Part shown: piece after piece, positions 7,953 to 17,065 of the stretch | How the letters are laid out: the number at the start of each line of letters is the position of its first letter | How positions within the stretch are numbered: the stretch's first letter is position 1 | Assembly: GCA_017469795.1 (NCBI GenBank) | Contig: JAFUFT010000067.1 | Coordinates: 1 to 64,000, forward strand | Direction of reading: 5' to 3' | DNA length: 64,000 bases | DNA from: Oscillospiraceae bacterium | GTDB taxonomy: Bacteria; Bacillota; Clostridia; Oscillospirales; Oscillospiraceae | Notes under the pieces: generated by a model | What the model saw: only the letters and a program-made list of their open reading frames with translations | Told to the model about the DNA's origin: nothing | Database searches by the model: none | Translations under genes and position numbers: made by a program

Positions 7953-8788
7953 TGGACAGAGTAGACCTTCATGTACACACCACTGCCTCCGATGGGAGCG
8001 TGTCTCCCCGTGACGTGGTTTCCATGGCCACCATGCTGGGCCTCAAGGCCATTGCCCTGACGGATCATGACACCATGGCAGGACTCCAGGAGGCGGGAGA
8101 GACTGCTGCGCTCATGGGAATCTCCGTGGTGCCGGGCATTGAGATCTCCTCCGCCTACGGCGGCAAAGAGGTCCACGTTCTGGGGTATTTTCTCGATCCG
8201 GAGGCCGCTCCCCTTCGTGAATACCTGGAATGGGTCCGCAGCACCCGCCGGACAAGAAACGAAAAGATCCTGGAGAAGCTGGCCAGGAAGGGGTATCAGA
8301 TCTCTCTTGAAGCCCTGGAGCGCAGCCACCCCGACGCGGTCATCGGTCGTCCCCACATCGCCCAAGCGCTGGTGGAGCAGGGTGCAGCTTCTTCCGTTAA
8401 GGAGGCCTTCCGGCGGTACCTGGGTGAGGGCCGGAGCTGCTATGTGCCCCGGGAACTGATCTCCCTGGCGGGCGCCGCTTCGATGATCCGCTCCTCCGGC
8501 GGCGTGGCCGTACTGGCCCACCCGCTGCAGTACGGGTTCACCCGGGCAGAACTGGATGATCTGGTGAAGGCCGCTGCGGAAGCGAAGTTTTCCGGCATAG
8601 AGATCCTCTATACCGGCTACACGCAGGCCGATCAGAATAAGCTCTACGATCTGGCGGAGAAATATCTGCTCTACCCCACCGGCGGAAGCGATTTCCACGG
8701 AGAGAGCAAGCCGGAGGCCAAGCTGGGCGAGCCCTCCGTTCCCGCCTATATGCTCCTGATGCTGGCCCAGAGCCAGTATCAGTCCTGA
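7952..8788 (+). CDS. PHP-domain phosphoesterase (RNase AM / nucleoside bisphosphate phosphatase type)
   Basis: Metal-dependent phosphoesterase of the TrpH/YciV group. Characterised members hydrolyse 3',5'-nucleoside bisphosphates and trim short RNAs from the 5' end. The 278-residue protein shows DLHVHTTASDG at 5-15, LTDHDT, VPGIEIS, the C-terminal LAHP and GGSDFHGE motifs, and so a full set of PHP metal ligands. It is coupled to galE by a four-base overlap. A role in galactose metabolism is not implied. Confidence 0.88.
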   Translation: MDRVDLHVHTTASDGSVSPRDVVSMATMLGLKAIALTDHDTMAGLQEAGETAALMGISVVPGIEISSAYGGKEVHVLGYFLDPEAAPLREYLEWVRSTRRTRNEKILEKLARKGYQISLEALERSHPDAVIGRPHIAQALVEQGAASSVKEAFRRYLGEGRSCYVPRELISLAGAASMIRSSGGVAVLAHPLQYGFTRAELDDLVKAAAEAKFSGIEILYTGYTQADQNKLYDLAEKYLLYPTGGSDFHGESKPEAKLGEPSVPAYMLLMLAQSQYQS

Positions 8789-8815
8789 CCGGACCGATAC
8801 GGTATGCAGATTCCG

Positions 8816-8847
8816 TTTCCTGCCGCATTGCGGCAGGAAACTTTTTT
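8816..8847 (+). terminator. Terminator after the PHP gene
   Basis: A perfect 11-bp stem (TTTCCTGCCGC/GCGGCAGGAAA) with an ATT loop, then C and T6. Confidence 0.9.
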
Positions 8848-8905
8848 ATCCGGAAAAACCCGCAGGATTTCCCGCAAAGGACTTTCCCCGGCGGAAGAAA
8901 TGTGT

Positions 8906-8911
8906 TATAAT
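8906..8911 (+). promoter_or_regulatory. -10 box before the U32 gene
   Basis: A perfect TATAAT 73 bases before the next ATG. The -35 (TTTCCC, 17-bp spacing) is poor, so the promoter may be weak or activator-dependent. Confidence 0.45.
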
Positions 8912-8983
8912 AATGGTTCAAAATAGGAATTTTGTACCCATGGGCCGATTTGCCCCGGGATTTCCATAAAACGAGGTTAGAAT

Positions 8984-11068
8984 ATGCTTGAAGTGCTATC
9001 CCCCGCCGGCTCCAGCGACGCGCTGGTGGCCGCGGTGCAGAACGGCGCAGACGCGGTCTATCTGGGCTACGGCTCCTTCAACGCCCGCATGAACGCCAAA
9101 AACTTTACATCAGAACAGCTCCGCCAATCCGTCAGCTACTGCCACATCCGCGGCGTGAAGGTCTACCTGACTCTCAACACGCTGGTCCTGGACCGGGAGC
9201 TGAAGGCCGCCGCACAGGTGGTCCTGGAGGCTAAAAACGCAGGTGTGGACGCCATTCTGGTGCAGGACCTTGGCGTGCTGCAGATGGTCCGCCAGGTGGC
9301 GCCGGATATGCCCATCCACGCCAGCACCCAGATGTCGGTCCACAATCTTGAGGGCGTTTTGAAGGCCGCGGAAATGGGCATCAGCCGGGTGGTTCTCGCC
9401 CGGGAGCTCAGCCGCAGCCAGATCGCAGCCATCTGCCAGGCCAGTCCTATTGAACTGGAGGTCTTTGTCCACGGCGCCCTTTGCATGTGCCATTCCGGCC
9501 AGTGCTATATGTCCGCCATGATTGGCCGCCGTTCCGGCAACCGGGGCCAGTGTGCCCAGCCCTGCCGGATGTCCTATGGCTTTGACCGCAGTGAAAACCG
9601 GTACCCGCTGAGCCTCAAGGACAACTGCCTGGTGTCCTATCTCCGGGACCTGGATCGGATGGGCGTCGCCTGCGTGAAAATCGAAGGCCGGATGAAGCGG
9701 GCGGAGTATGTGGCCATCACCACGCGGATCTATAAGGACGCGGCCCAGGGCAAGCCCGTCACCGACCAGCAGATCCAGACCCTCAGGAAGGTCTTCTCCC
9801 GGCAGGGCTTCACTGACGGATACTATAAAGGAAAGATCGGCGCGGATATGTTCGGTACCCGGCAAGACGAGGAGCAGGACCGGAAGCTCTTCGCCGCCGC
9901 CAGAGCCACCTATGAACACTCCGAAGCTCAGCGCGTCACCGTAGCCATGGAGATGTCCGTCCGGTACGGATATCCCACCACCCTCACCGCCATAGACAAG
10001 GACGGCAACTGGGCGCAGGTCCAGGGCGATATGCCGGAGCTTGCCGTGTCCCGTCCGCTGGATCAGGCCGCTCTGGCCCAGCGGCTGAGCAAAAGCGGCG
10101 GGACGCCCTACGCGGTCTCCGACGTTTCGCTGGAGCTGGAGGAGGGACTAATCCTCTCCGCAGCCTCTGTCAACGCCATGCGGCGGGAGGTGCTGGACCG
10201 GCTGTCCGCCCTGCGCGGGCAGGTTCCGGAGACCCGCACCGGGGTGTTCGCGCAGCCCCCGGTCTATACCTCCGTTTCCGGCCAGCCGGTATTTACCGTC
10301 AGCGTCCAGACCACGGAGCAGCTGACCCGCCAACTCCGCGGGTTCTGCCCTGCTCTTCTGTATATGCCCCTGAGCATGGCCGTCTCCCGGGACCCTGCCG
10401 TTACGGCCGCCCTCCAATCTCTTAGAGTCGCGGTGGTACTGCCCCGGGTGGTGCTGCCCGGCCAGTGGGACGCCATCCTGCAGCAGCTCAATCAGGCCTG
10501 GACCCTGGGCATCCGGGACGCGCTGGTGGGCAACATCGGCATGATCGATCCGGTCCGCCGGGTTGGCTTTGCGCTGCACGGGGACTTCGGACTGAACGTG
10601 TTCAACTCCGGAAGCGCCAACACCTACGCCGGCATGGGTCTTTCCTCCCTGACGGCATCCTTTGAGCTGACACTGCCCCAGATCCGGGATCTTTCCAAGC
10701 CGGTTCCCACGGAGCTCATCGCCTTCGGACGGGTTCCCATGATGATCACGGAAAACTGCGTGATCCACAGCCGGACCGGCTCCTGCACCTGCGGCAGCGG
10801 CAGCACGAATCTGGTGGACCGCACCGGCAGCCGGTTCCCGGTGATGCGGGACGGCGACACCTGCCGCAGCGTCATCTACAACAGCCGGAAGCTCTACTGG
10901 GCCGACCGCCTGGGCGAGCTTCAGAATCTGGGCCTGTGGGCCCTGCGGCTGAACTTCACCACGGAAAACGACCAGCAGGTCAACACCATCCTGCAGGACT
11001 ACGCCCGGGGCGGCACCTTTGATCCCGGCGTATCCACCCGGGGACTCTACCTGCGCGGCGTCGAATAA
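8984..11068 (+). CDS. Peptidase U32 family protein, RlhA-like 23S rRNA hydroxylation factor
   Basis: The 694-residue protein belongs to the U32 group with a C-terminal DUF3656-type extension, as in E. coli RlhA (5-hydroxylation of C2501 in 23S rRNA). The N-terminal barrel starts ELLAPAG-like (EVLSPAGSSDALVAAV). The U32 signature FVHGALCMCHSGQCYMS, with NRGQCAQPCR after it, gives a four-cysteine cluster at about 165-195 likely to hold iron-sulfur. Another cysteine group (CTCGSG) lies near residue 600. It opens a rightward gene run through maf and mreCD. The protease name is historical. Confidence 0.88.
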   Translation: MLEVLSPAGSSDALVAAVQNGADAVYLGYGSFNARMNAKNFTSEQLRQSVSYCHIRGVKVYLTLNTLVLDRELKAAAQVVLEAKNAGVDAILVQDLGVLQMVRQVAPDMPIHASTQMSVHNLEGVLKAAEMGISRVVLARELSRSQIAAICQASPIELEVFVHGALCMCHSGQCYMSAMIGRRSGNRGQCAQPCRMSYGFDRSENRYPLSLKDNCLVSYLRDLDRMGVACVKIEGRMKRAEYVAITTRIYKDAAQGKPVTDQQIQTLRKVFSRQGFTDGYYKGKIGADMFGTRQDEEQDRKLFAAARATYEHSEAQRVTVAMEMSVRYGYPTTLTAIDKDGNWAQVQGDMPELAVSRPLDQAALAQRLSKSGGTPYAVSDVSLELEEGLILSAASVNAMRREVLDRLSALRGQVPETRTGVFAQPPVYTSVSGQPVFTVSVQTTEQLTRQLRGFCPALLYMPLSMAVSRDPAVTAALQSLRVAVVLPRVVLPGQWDAILQQLNQAWTLGIRDALVGNIGMIDPVRRVGFALHGDFGLNVFNSGSANTYAGMGLSSLTASFELTLPQIRDLSKPVPTELIAFGRVPMMITENCVIHSRTGSCTCGSGSTNLVDRTGSRFPVMRDGDTCRSVIYNSRKLYWADRLGELQNLGLWALRLNFTTENDQQVNTILQDYARGGTFDPGVSTRGLYLRGVE

Positions 11069-11095
11069 GCGATCAGAAACGGAGATCTCAGCAAG

Positions 11096-11683
11096 ATGCA
11101 AACAAAACCCTTTATTCTGGCCTCCGCTTCCCCCAGACGGCGGGAGCTTCTGGAGCGGATCGGTCTGCACTTTACCATAGAGGCAGCGGATACGGACGAA
11201 ACGCTGGTCCCGGGACTGAGTCCCGACGAGCAGGTCATGCGTCTGAGCCGGAACAAAGCCGGCGCCATCGCCGCCCTTCATCCGGAGGATCCCGTCATTC
11301 TGTCGGCGGACACAGTAGTCGTTCTGGAGGATAAGATCCTCGGAAAGCCGGCGGACGCTGACGATGCCCGGCGGATGCTGCGTGCGCTCTCCGGCCGGAC
11401 GCACCGTGTTCTCACCGGCGTCACCGTCATGCAGGGCAGCCATTGTCAGACCCGGTGCGAGGTCACTGAGGTCCACTTCGCTGCGCTGAGCGACGTGGAG
11501 ATCGACGCCTATGTTGCCACCGGCGAACCGCTGGACAAGGCCGGAGCCTACGGCATTCAGGGCTACGCGGCGGTCTTTGCCACAGGTATTTCGGGAGATT
11601 ACTACAACGTCATGGGTTTGCCCCTGCACACCGCTGCAAAGATGCTGCGGCAGGCGGGCATCCCCGTGCTGGAGGCATTATGA
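11096..11683 (+). CDS. maf: Maf family nucleotide pyrophosphatase
   Basis: House-cleaning nucleoside triphosphate pyrophosphatase; Bacillus Maf also affects septation. The 195-residue protein has the family signature ILASASPRRRELLERIG near the start, the catalytic SADTVV with the Asp in the middle, and KAGAYGIQG toward the end. Its last codons overlap the mreC start (11680-11683). The maf-mreC-mreD order is classic for Firmicutes, although mreB is not next to it here. Confidence 0.95.
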   Translation: MQTKPFILASASPRRRELLERIGLHFTIEAADTDETLVPGLSPDEQVMRLSRNKAGAIAALHPEDPVILSADTVVVLEDKILGKPADADDARRMLRALSGRTHRVLTGVTVMQGSHCQTRCEVTEVHFAALSDVEIDAYVATGEPLDKAGAYGIQGYAAVFATGISGDYYNVMGLPLHTAAKMLRQAGIPVLEAL

Positions 11684-12522
11684 GAAACTTTTTTACCACA
11701 AGAATCCGCGTAGTGATCGTCATTGCCGCGCTTTGCGCGCTGGTCACCATGGGCTTTATCATTCTGCGGCCGGGAAAGGCGTCCCCCATGAACAACGCCG
11801 TCTCCGTGGTCATGACCCCTGTCAAGAGCGCCACCAGTCTTCTGGTGCGCCGGGCGGAGAACCTCTACAACTATATCTTCGGCTACGAGCTGCTGGAGGC
11901 GGAAAATGAACAGCTTCGGGTGGTCATGTCCCAGCAGAATCAGGACATCCGCAATTCCCAGAGCTACAAGCAGGAAAACGAGCATCTCAGAGCCCTGCTT
12001 TCCCTCCAGGACAAGCATACGGATTTTGTCTTTGAGATCGCCAACGTGGTCTCCTGGGACTCCTCCAGCTACGGCAGCGTCATGACCATCTCCAAGGGCT
12101 CCTCCTCGGGTCTGGAGGCGGGCATGTGCGCCATCACCGCCGACGGCCAGGTGCTGGGCCTGATCACAGAGACCGGCTCCAGCTGGGCCACTGTCACAAC
12201 CATCCTCGACACCACCTCCGAGATCGGATCCTATATTTTCGGCAGTGGCTACAGCTGTATTGCCCAGGGCAACTTTGAGCTGATGCGTCAGGGAACCCTC
12301 CGGGCCAGCTATATCAGCTCCTCCGCGACAATCCGCAACGGCGACCAGCTCCTGACCTCCGGAGACGGCGACATCTATCCCGCCGGTCTGGTGGTGGGAA
12401 CCGTCACCGACGTGGGCAATGACGAGGTCAACGTGGCAAAATACGCCATCATCACCCCCACGGTGAACATCAACACCGTGGAGCAGGTGTTCATCATCAA
12501 ATCCTTCGACATCAACGACTGA
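11680..12522 (+). CDS. mreC: Rod shape-determining protein MreC
   Basis: Bitopic scaffold of the elongation machinery. The 280-residue protein has a short cytoplasmic N-terminus, one membrane helix at about 9-30, a coiled coil at about 65-110, and the two-barrel extracellular MreC domain (NVVSWDSSSYGSVMTISKG onward, including GLVVGTV). It overlaps maf by four bases. The next gene, mreD, follows after 18 bp with GGAAAGGATG-type spacing. Confidence 0.95.
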   Translation: MRNFFTTRIRVVIVIAALCALVTMGFIILRPGKASPMNNAVSVVMTPVKSATSLLVRRAENLYNYIFGYELLEAENEQLRVVMSQQNQDIRNSQSYKQENEHLRALLSLQDKHTDFVFEIANVVSWDSSSYGSVMTISKGSSSGLEAGMCAITADGQVLGLITETGSSWATVTTILDTTSEIGSYIFGSGYSCIAQGNFELMRQGTLRASYISSSATIRNGDQLLTSGDGDIYPAGLVVGTVTDVGNDEVNVAKYAIITPTVNINTVEQVFIIKSFDIND

Positions 12523-12540
12523 CGCGGAAAGGATGTCATC

Positions 12541-13053
12541 ATGTCCTCAAAAAACCAATTTCGCATTAAGATGGCCCTCTATGCGGTGGTCCTGATTCTG
12601 GCGGAACTGCTTCAGACCTCCGTATTTGGCACCATCGGCCTTGGACTGGTCCCCAGCGTCATGCCGGTGGCCGTATCCTGCATCAGCGTCTGCGAGGGCG
12701 CCGAACGGGGCAGCATTTTCGGGCTGGCCGGCGGATGCCTCTGGGCGTGGAGTTCCCAACTCTCCTTCTACGGCGCGTGGTGCATTCTGCTCCTCACCGC
12801 AGTGGGTATTCTGGCCGGACTGATCACAGACCGGTATCTGCTCCAGGGACTTAAGACAGCCCTGAGCATCAGCGCAGGCGCTCTGCTGCTCACTGACGGC
12901 GTCTATACCGTTTACGGCATTTTCGCCGGAGACATCCCTCCCTATGCCCTGTTCACAGTCTTTGTGCCGGAGGCGATCATCGCCCTGGTCCTGTGTCTGG
13001 GGCTGTATCCCCTTACCGCGTATATCTCCCGGATTGGAGGCATTCATGGATAG
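12541..13053 (+). CDS. mreD: Rod shape-determining protein MreD
   Basis: The 170-residue polytopic protein has about five membrane helices, beginning MSSKNQFRIKMALYAVVLIL, as usual for MreD of the elongasome. The sequence is weakly conserved, as in the whole family. Its position between mreC and the class B PBP gives the name. Its end overlaps the PBP start by eight bases. Confidence 0.88.
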   Translation: MSSKNQFRIKMALYAVVLILAELLQTSVFGTIGLGLVPSVMPVAVSCISVCEGAERGSIFGLAGGCLWAWSSQLSFYGAWCILLLTAVGILAGLITDRYLLQGLKTALSISAGALLLTDGVYTVYGIFAGDIPPYALFTVFVPEAIIALVLCLGLYPLTAYISRIGGIHG

Positions 13054-15103
13054 ACTCTATCGTTCCCGCATTACCATCGTCGCGATCCTCTCCCTGCTGA
13101 TCGCGGTGGTCTTCACCTTCCGTCTCTTCGGACTTCAGCTGGTAAAAAACGACACCAACACTTACGGAAGCTCCGACGTGACCACCTACTCCCTGAAGGT
13201 CGCCGCTGCCCGGGGCGAGATCCTCGACCGACACGGAAACGTACTGGTCAGCAACCGGGCCACCTACAGCGTGACCCTCAACAGCTTTGTACTTTTCAAC
13301 GCGGATGACCCGAACGGTCTGCTCCTGCGTCTGGCGGAGACCTGTAAAAAGAACGAAATCAAATATGAGGACGGCCTGCCCCTCAATGACGCTGCCCCCT
13401 ATTCCTACGTCGAAGACAAGGTCGATTACACCTTCAAGCGCTATCTCCTGGGCCGGGAATGGGACGCGGACATGACGGCGGAAAACCTGGCCAAAAAGCT
13501 CCGTCAGGTCTACCACATCTCCGACGAATACACCGACCGGGAAGCCCGGCTGATCATGGGTCTTCGGTATGAACTGGATCTGCCCGCCTACGCCAACGCC
13601 GACGTGTACACGCTGGCGGAGGACGTCTCCGCGGATCAGCTTGCCATTCTCAAGGAGCTGGCCGTTCCCGGCATGGACGTGACCACCACCACCGTCCGGG
13701 AGTACAACACCACCTTTGCCGCCCAGCTTCTGGGCTACGTCCGCGCCATGGACGAGGACCAGTATGAGAACACCTACAAGGCACTGGGGTACGCCATGGA
13801 CGCCAAGGTGGGCCAGGAGGGTCTGGAGCAGGGCTTTGAAGAGTACCTGCACGGCGAGGACGGCACCAAGGTGGTCACCGTGGCCGCGGACGGCACCGTT
13901 CTGGACGAATACTGGGAAGTGGAGCCCCAGAGCGGAGGCAACGTGGTCACCACCATCGACATCAACATGCAGGAGGTGGCGGAGAAAAGCCTCGCCACCC
14001 ACATTCAGGAGGTCTCCGCCAACCGCACCCTCAACGGAAAATCCGACGGATGGGACGCGGACGCAGGAGCCGTGGTGGTCATGAATCCCCAGAACGGGGA
14101 GGTCTGGGCCGCCGCCAATTATCCCACCTATGACCCCAGCGACTATTTTGACAAATATAACGAGCTGCTGGATCAGGACGTGTCCCCTCTCCGGAACCGA
14201 GCGCTGCTCAACGCCTATCCCCCCGGATCCACGTTCAAGCTCCTCACCGCGACAGCGGCCATGCGTGCCGGGATTTCTCCCGCCACCACCATCGCCGGCA
14301 ACGGCTATAAGGAATTCTCCGACGGCACCAGGCTGTACTGCTGGATCTACAAGCAGGGCGGCGTCCACGGCAATCTGGATATGTGCAGCGCCATCGCCCA
14401 GTCCTGCAACATCTACTTCTACAACATGGGCCTGATGATCGGCATCGACCGGCTCGACGAGGTGGCTACCTCCTTCGGCATCGGTCAGGATGCCGGATGT
14501 GAGGTCTACAACAACCCCGGCATGCTGGCCTCCAAGGCCAGCAAGGCAGAGGTCTACGGCGCTGACACTTCAGACGGCCAGTGGTGGGACGCGGATACGG
14601 CCACCGCGGCCATCGGCCAGTCCCTCAACCAGGTGACGCCGCTGCAGCTGTGCCGGTACGCCTCGGCCATGGGCAACGGAGGGACCCTGTACAACGCCAC
14701 CTTCCTGCGCCGGATCATGTCTGCGGACTTCCAGTCCACCCTGAAGGTCAACGACTATGTGCCCGCAGCCACCAATCTTTTGACCGAACAGGAATACCAG
14801 ACTATCTATCAGGGCACCCGGCTGTGCGTCACCGAGGGAACCGGTAAAGGTCTCCGGGACTATCCGGTGGAATGCTGCGCCAAAACCGGTACCGCCCAGC
14901 ACGGCTCCCTCGGTTCGGATAACGGCGCGTTCATCTGCTGGGCGCCCGCAATCAATCCCGAGATTGCCATCGCCGTCTATGTGGAACACGGCGCGTCCGG
15001 CAGCAACTTTGCCGACGTTGCGGTGGACATTCTGGACTACTACTTCAACGCCCAGTACCCCGCACAGGAAATCGATCTGGAAAATGAAATGACGGAGGAC
15101 TAA
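13046..15103 (+). CDS. mrdA: Penicillin-binding protein 2 (class B transpeptidase of the elongasome)
   Basis: Cross-links new peptidoglycan during side-wall growth, working with MreCD and RodA. The 685-residue protein has a membrane anchor at about 10-30, the PBP dimer domain with RGEILDRHGNVLV, and a transpeptidase domain with STFK (Ser395), SCN near 450 and KTG (Lys613). No PASTA repeats are present. The ATG at 13046 lies inside the end of mreD. Upstream in-frame codons belong to mreD territory and lack family similarity. It is translationally coupled to the DnaD-domain gene. Confidence 0.94.
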   Translation: MDRLYRSRITIVAILSLLIAVVFTFRLFGLQLVKNDTNTYGSSDVTTYSLKVAAARGEILDRHGNVLVSNRATYSVTLNSFVLFNADDPNGLLLRLAETCKKNEIKYEDGLPLNDAAPYSYVEDKVDYTFKRYLLGREWDADMTAENLAKKLRQVYHISDEYTDREARLIMGLRYELDLPAYANADVYTLAEDVSADQLAILKELAVPGMDVTTTTVREYNTTFAAQLLGYVRAMDEDQYENTYKALGYAMDAKVGQEGLEQGFEEYLHGEDGTKVVTVAADGTVLDEYWEVEPQSGGNVVTTIDINMQEVAEKSLATHIQEVSANRTLNGKSDGWDADAGAVVVMNPQNGEVWAAANYPTYDPSDYFDKYNELLDQDVSPLRNRALLNAYPPGSTFKLLTATAAMRAGISPATTIAGNGYKEFSDGTRLYCWIYKQGGVHGNLDMCSAIAQSCNIYFYNMGLMIGIDRLDEVATSFGIGQDAGCEVYNNPGMLASKASKAEVYGADTSDGQWWDADTATAAIGQSLNQVTPLQLCRYASAMGNGGTLYNATFLRRIMSADFQSTLKVNDYVPAATNLLTEQEYQTIYQGTRLCVTEGTGKGLRDYPVECCAKTGTAQHGSLGSDNGAFICWAPAINPEIAIAVYVEHGASGSNFADVAVDILDYYFNAQYPAQEIDLENEMTED

Positions 15104-16026
15104 TGGAACCACTGGACTATATCTCGCTGACGCCGCAGGAGACCGCAAAACTTCTGTCCGCCGGGAACGGAGACGCCGCTCTGGTCTACCTGTATATGAA
15201 AGCCACCGGAGATATCCGGCTGCTCCATGCCCAAGAGGCGCTGCATATGCAGGCCCAGTCTCTGGGCTGGGCGGAAACACTGCTCAAGCAGCTGGGCCTC
15301 ATGGAAATATCCGCTGAGCGCGCGCGGTACGACAAATCCTCCGCCCCGGCCTATACTGGAGAGGCCATAGCCGCTTTCGCCGCCCAGGACAGCAGTTTTT
15401 CCCTGCTTCAGGGGGAGATCAGCCGCCGGCTGGGCCGTCCCCTGACCTCGGAGGAGCTCAAAACGCTTCTGGCCATCCGAGATTATCTGCAGCTGCCGCC
15501 GGAGGTGGTTAACATGGCCGTGACCTTCTGCATGCAGAAAAACGAATACTACAACCGCACCCATGGAAAGAGCCGTACCATCACCATGCGCGCCATCGAA
15601 AAGGAATGCTACAACTGGGCCAATCGGGGTATCACGACTCTGGAGCGCGCCTCAGACTATATTGGCAAGCGTCTCCGGTCGCTGAGTCCTGAAGGGCAGA
15701 TCAAGCGGATCCTCCATCTGGACCGGCCGCTGGTGGAGGCGGAGCAGACCTACATCCATTCCTGGCTGGGCTGGGGCTTCGATCCGGAAACCATCCAGTC
15801 CGCCTACGAAAAAACACTGGTCAACAAGGGTTCCCTGGTATGGCCCTACATGAACGGGATCCTGCTGAAGTGGCATGAAAAGGGCCTGCACCGGTTGGAA
15901 CAGATCCAGAGTGCAGACCAGAAAACGGCTGCGGGCCGAAATGATACCCCGTTCACGCCGGGCGAGAGCGAAATGCAGGCCATCGCCGCCATGAAGCGGA
16001 AACGGGAGGCAAAGAAGGAGGAGTGA
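15103..16026 (+). CDS. DnaD-domain replication initiation protein
   Basis: The 307-residue protein has two DnaB_2/DnaD-type domains (about 115-195 and 200-285, each ending in a YxxxW-like motif such as YNWANRGI and WPYMNGILLKWHEKG). Members remodel DNA at the origin and help load helicase with DnaB and DnaI. The N-terminal 100 residues look like a winged-helix-like segment. Its ATG overlaps the PBP stop, and the loader-type ATPase follows after 3 bp, so the pair likely works together. Confidence 0.87.
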   Translation: MEPLDYISLTPQETAKLLSAGNGDAALVYLYMKATGDIRLLHAQEALHMQAQSLGWAETLLKQLGLMEISAERARYDKSSAPAYTGEAIAAFAAQDSSFSLLQGEISRRLGRPLTSEELKTLLAIRDYLQLPPEVVNMAVTFCMQKNEYYNRTHGKSRTITMRAIEKECYNWANRGITTLERASDYIGKRLRSLSPEGQIKRILHLDRPLVEAEQTYIHSWLGWGFDPETIQSAYEKTLVNKGSLVWPYMNGILLKWHEKGLHRLEQIQSADQKTAAGRNDTPFTPGESEMQAIAAMKRKREAKKEE

Positions 16027-16029
16027 TCC

Positions 16030-17022
16030 ATGGGATACGATAAAGACGTACTCCAGCGGGCCAGGAGCCGCTATGCAGAGGCAGTGGAATCCCACCGGGC
16101 GCTGCAGCGGTCCCAGCGGGAAGAGATCTGCGAGGAACTGCCTGAGGCGGCGGAGCTGGAGCGGAAGCTCCAGGCCACCATGGCGGAAGTGATTGCCCAT
16201 TCTCTCCGGCGGGGCGAGGACCCCACTCAGGCCATCAGCGCCATCCGCCGTCGGAACAGAGATCTGCAGGAGGAGCTTCACTACCTGCTGGAGGAAAACG
16301 GATACGATGCGGACGCGCTGGACGAAAAGCCCTTGTGTTCCCGCTGCCGGGACACCGGCTATGTGGGCGCTGAGATGTGCTCCTGTCTCAAACAATACTG
16401 CTGCGAGGAACAGAAGCGGGAGCTGACCAGCCTGCTGAGTACCAACGCCACCTTTGACGACTTTTCTCTGGATTATTACCCCACCACCGTCAATCCCGCC
16501 ACCGGACTTTCTCCCCGAGAGCAGATGGAATTCAACTATGAATCCTGCGTGGAGTACGCCCGTCACTTCCGGCCCGGGCCCGGGCGGAACCTGCTGATGA
16601 ACGGTGCCCCCGGACTGGGAAAGACCTTCCTCTCCGCCTGCATCGCCCGGGAGGTGGTGGATCGGGGCTACAGCGTGGTCTATGACACTGCCATCCATGT
16701 GTTCTCCTGCATGGAGAAGCAGAAATTCGGCGGCGGCACGGAAGAAGAGCTTCGCATGGCGGAGCGCGTTCTGGAATGCGACCTGCTGATCCTGGACGAC
16801 CTTGGCACGGAAATGAACACCAGCTTCATCTCCCCCGCCCTGTACTCCGTCATCAACAGCCGGATTCTTTCGGAAAAGCCCACCATCATCTCCACGAATT
16901 TCACCCTGCATCAGCTATCCCAGCGTTACACGCCCCAGATTGCATCCCGGCTGGATGGAGAATACCGGATCCTGGTCTTTGCCGGAAACGATATTCGAAA
17001 ACTGAAAAAAGAGCAATACTGA
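16030..17022 (+). CDS. DnaC/DnaI-type helicase-loader ATPase
   Basis: AAA+ protein that loads the replicative helicase. In the 330-residue protein, the N-terminal helicase-binding part (1-125) has a four-cysteine zinc-like group (CSRCRDTGYVGAEMCSC). The ATPase follows with Walker A GAPGLGKTF near 195-203, Walker B LLILDDLGTE and sensor-like STNF. The start at 16030 has GGAGGAGTGATCC in front. It is last in the run that starts at the U32 gene and is followed by a strong terminator. Confidence 0.92.
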   Translation: MGYDKDVLQRARSRYAEAVESHRALQRSQREEICEELPEAAELERKLQATMAEVIAHSLRRGEDPTQAISAIRRRNRDLQEELHYLLEENGYDADALDEKPLCSRCRDTGYVGAEMCSCLKQYCCEEQKRELTSLLSTNATFDDFSLDYYPTTVNPATGLSPREQMEFNYESCVEYARHFRPGPGRNLLMNGAPGLGKTFLSACIAREVVDRGYSVVYDTAIHVFSCMEKQKFGGGTEEELRMAERVLECDLLILDDLGTEMNTSFISPALYSVINSRILSEKPTIISTNFTLHQLSQRYTPQIASRLDGEYRILVFAGNDIRKLKKEQY

Positions 17023-17023
17023 A

Positions 17024-17057
17024 AAACAGCGTCATCGGAAATCCGATGACGCTGTTT
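17024..17057. terminator. Bidirectional terminator between the loader gene and the ABC importer
   Basis: A 16-bp stem (AAACAGCGTCATCGGA and its complement) with a two-base loop, A-rich on one side and T-rich on the other. It serves the convergent genes on both sides. Confidence 0.88.
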
Positions 17058-17065
17058 CGTTTCGT